A stretch of DNA of 5,655 nucleotides, taken from positions 1 to 5,655 of the forward strand of contig JARKQP010000936.1 of assembly GCA_029974875.1 (NCBI GenBank), written 5' to 3'. The position numbers and the translations under genes are program-made. Below are positions 5,585 through 5,655 of the stretch, one piece after another. The DNA comes from Mobilitalea sp. GTDB lineage: Bacteria > Bacillota_A > Clostridia > Lachnospirales > Lachnospiraceae. The notes under the pieces were generated by a model. It did not search any database and had not been told where the DNA came from. It saw nothing but the letters and a program-made list of their open reading frames with translations. How positions within the stretch are numbered: the stretch's first letter is position 1; each line of letters begins with the position of its first letter.

Positions 5585-5655
5585 ATGAAAGCAGCAGTTG
5601 ATCAGGACGGTTGCATCAGTTGTGGATTATGTATTGATGTCTGTCCCGAGGTCTT
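5585..5655 (+). CDS. 4Fe-4S ferredoxin, N-terminal part (runs off window)
   Basis: Only the first 23 full codons are present. They encode MKAAVDQDG followed by CISCGLCIDVCPE, giving the CX2CX2CX3CP motif that binds one 4Fe-4S cluster (Cys10, 13, 16 and 20). The product is a small cytoplasmic electron carrier, either a single-cluster or a 2[4Fe-4S] clostridial-type ferredoxin; the missing C-terminal part decides which. AAGGAG (5573-5578) is 6 bases from the ATG. It is divergent from the flavin reductase gene, with about 210 bp between start codons. Confidence 0.9.
   Translation, partial: MKAAVDQDGCISCGLCIDVCPEV

Overview
The window looks like chromosomal DNA of an anaerobic, low-to-mid GC Bacillota, most likely a Clostridia/Lachnospiraceae-type organism. 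Reasons: strong AAGGAG-type ribosome binding sites in front of every gene, sigma-A-like promoters, a lipobox-bearing ApbE, an Mrp/Nbp35 ATPase with a Cys/Ser-rich N-terminus, a DUF4474-like protein (a family I associate with clostridia), a ferredoxin and a flavoredoxin-type flavin reductase. The genus assignment is inference. No mobile element, CRISPR array, tRNA or rRNA gene is visible.

Layout. Positions 1-215 are AT-rich noncoding DNA with short repeats. Positions 216-1289 (+) encode a lipoprotein FAD:protein FMN transferase (ApbE). It converges, with a 21-bp gap, on an Mrp/Nbp35 iron-sulfur carrier ATPase at 1311-2138 (-), which has a consensus promoter at 2201-2228. Positions 2139-2553 carry no gene but are rich in structure: the mrp promoter, two adjacent terminator-like hairpins with T-tracts facing outward, a possible promoter, and three 21-bp tandem repeats that fold into two hairpins ending at the next ribosome binding site. 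Then follow two tightly coupled + strand genes: a membrane-anchored DUF4474-like protein (2554-3591) and a calcineurin-like metallophosphoesterase (3597-4505). Positions 4506-4808 are noncoding, with a candidate terminator and a 28-bp imperfect direct repeat. A flavin reductase-like protein lies at 4809-5375 (-). It is divergent from a 4Fe-4S ferredoxin that starts at 5585 (+) and runs off the window.

How they relate. The window is several separate transcription units, not one operon. ApbE, Mrp, flavin reductase and ferredoxin all belong to flavin and Fe-S redox biology, but no ApbE target protein is in view, so a shared pathway is only suggested. The DUF4474/phosphoesterase pair is the one clear two-gene unit and the least understood. 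Its repeat-built leader, with alternative base-pairing partners, is the most unusual element here. For three genes the ribosome binding site (and for one, the promoter position) argues for a start codon internal to the longest open frame; the coordinates given use those shorter starts.
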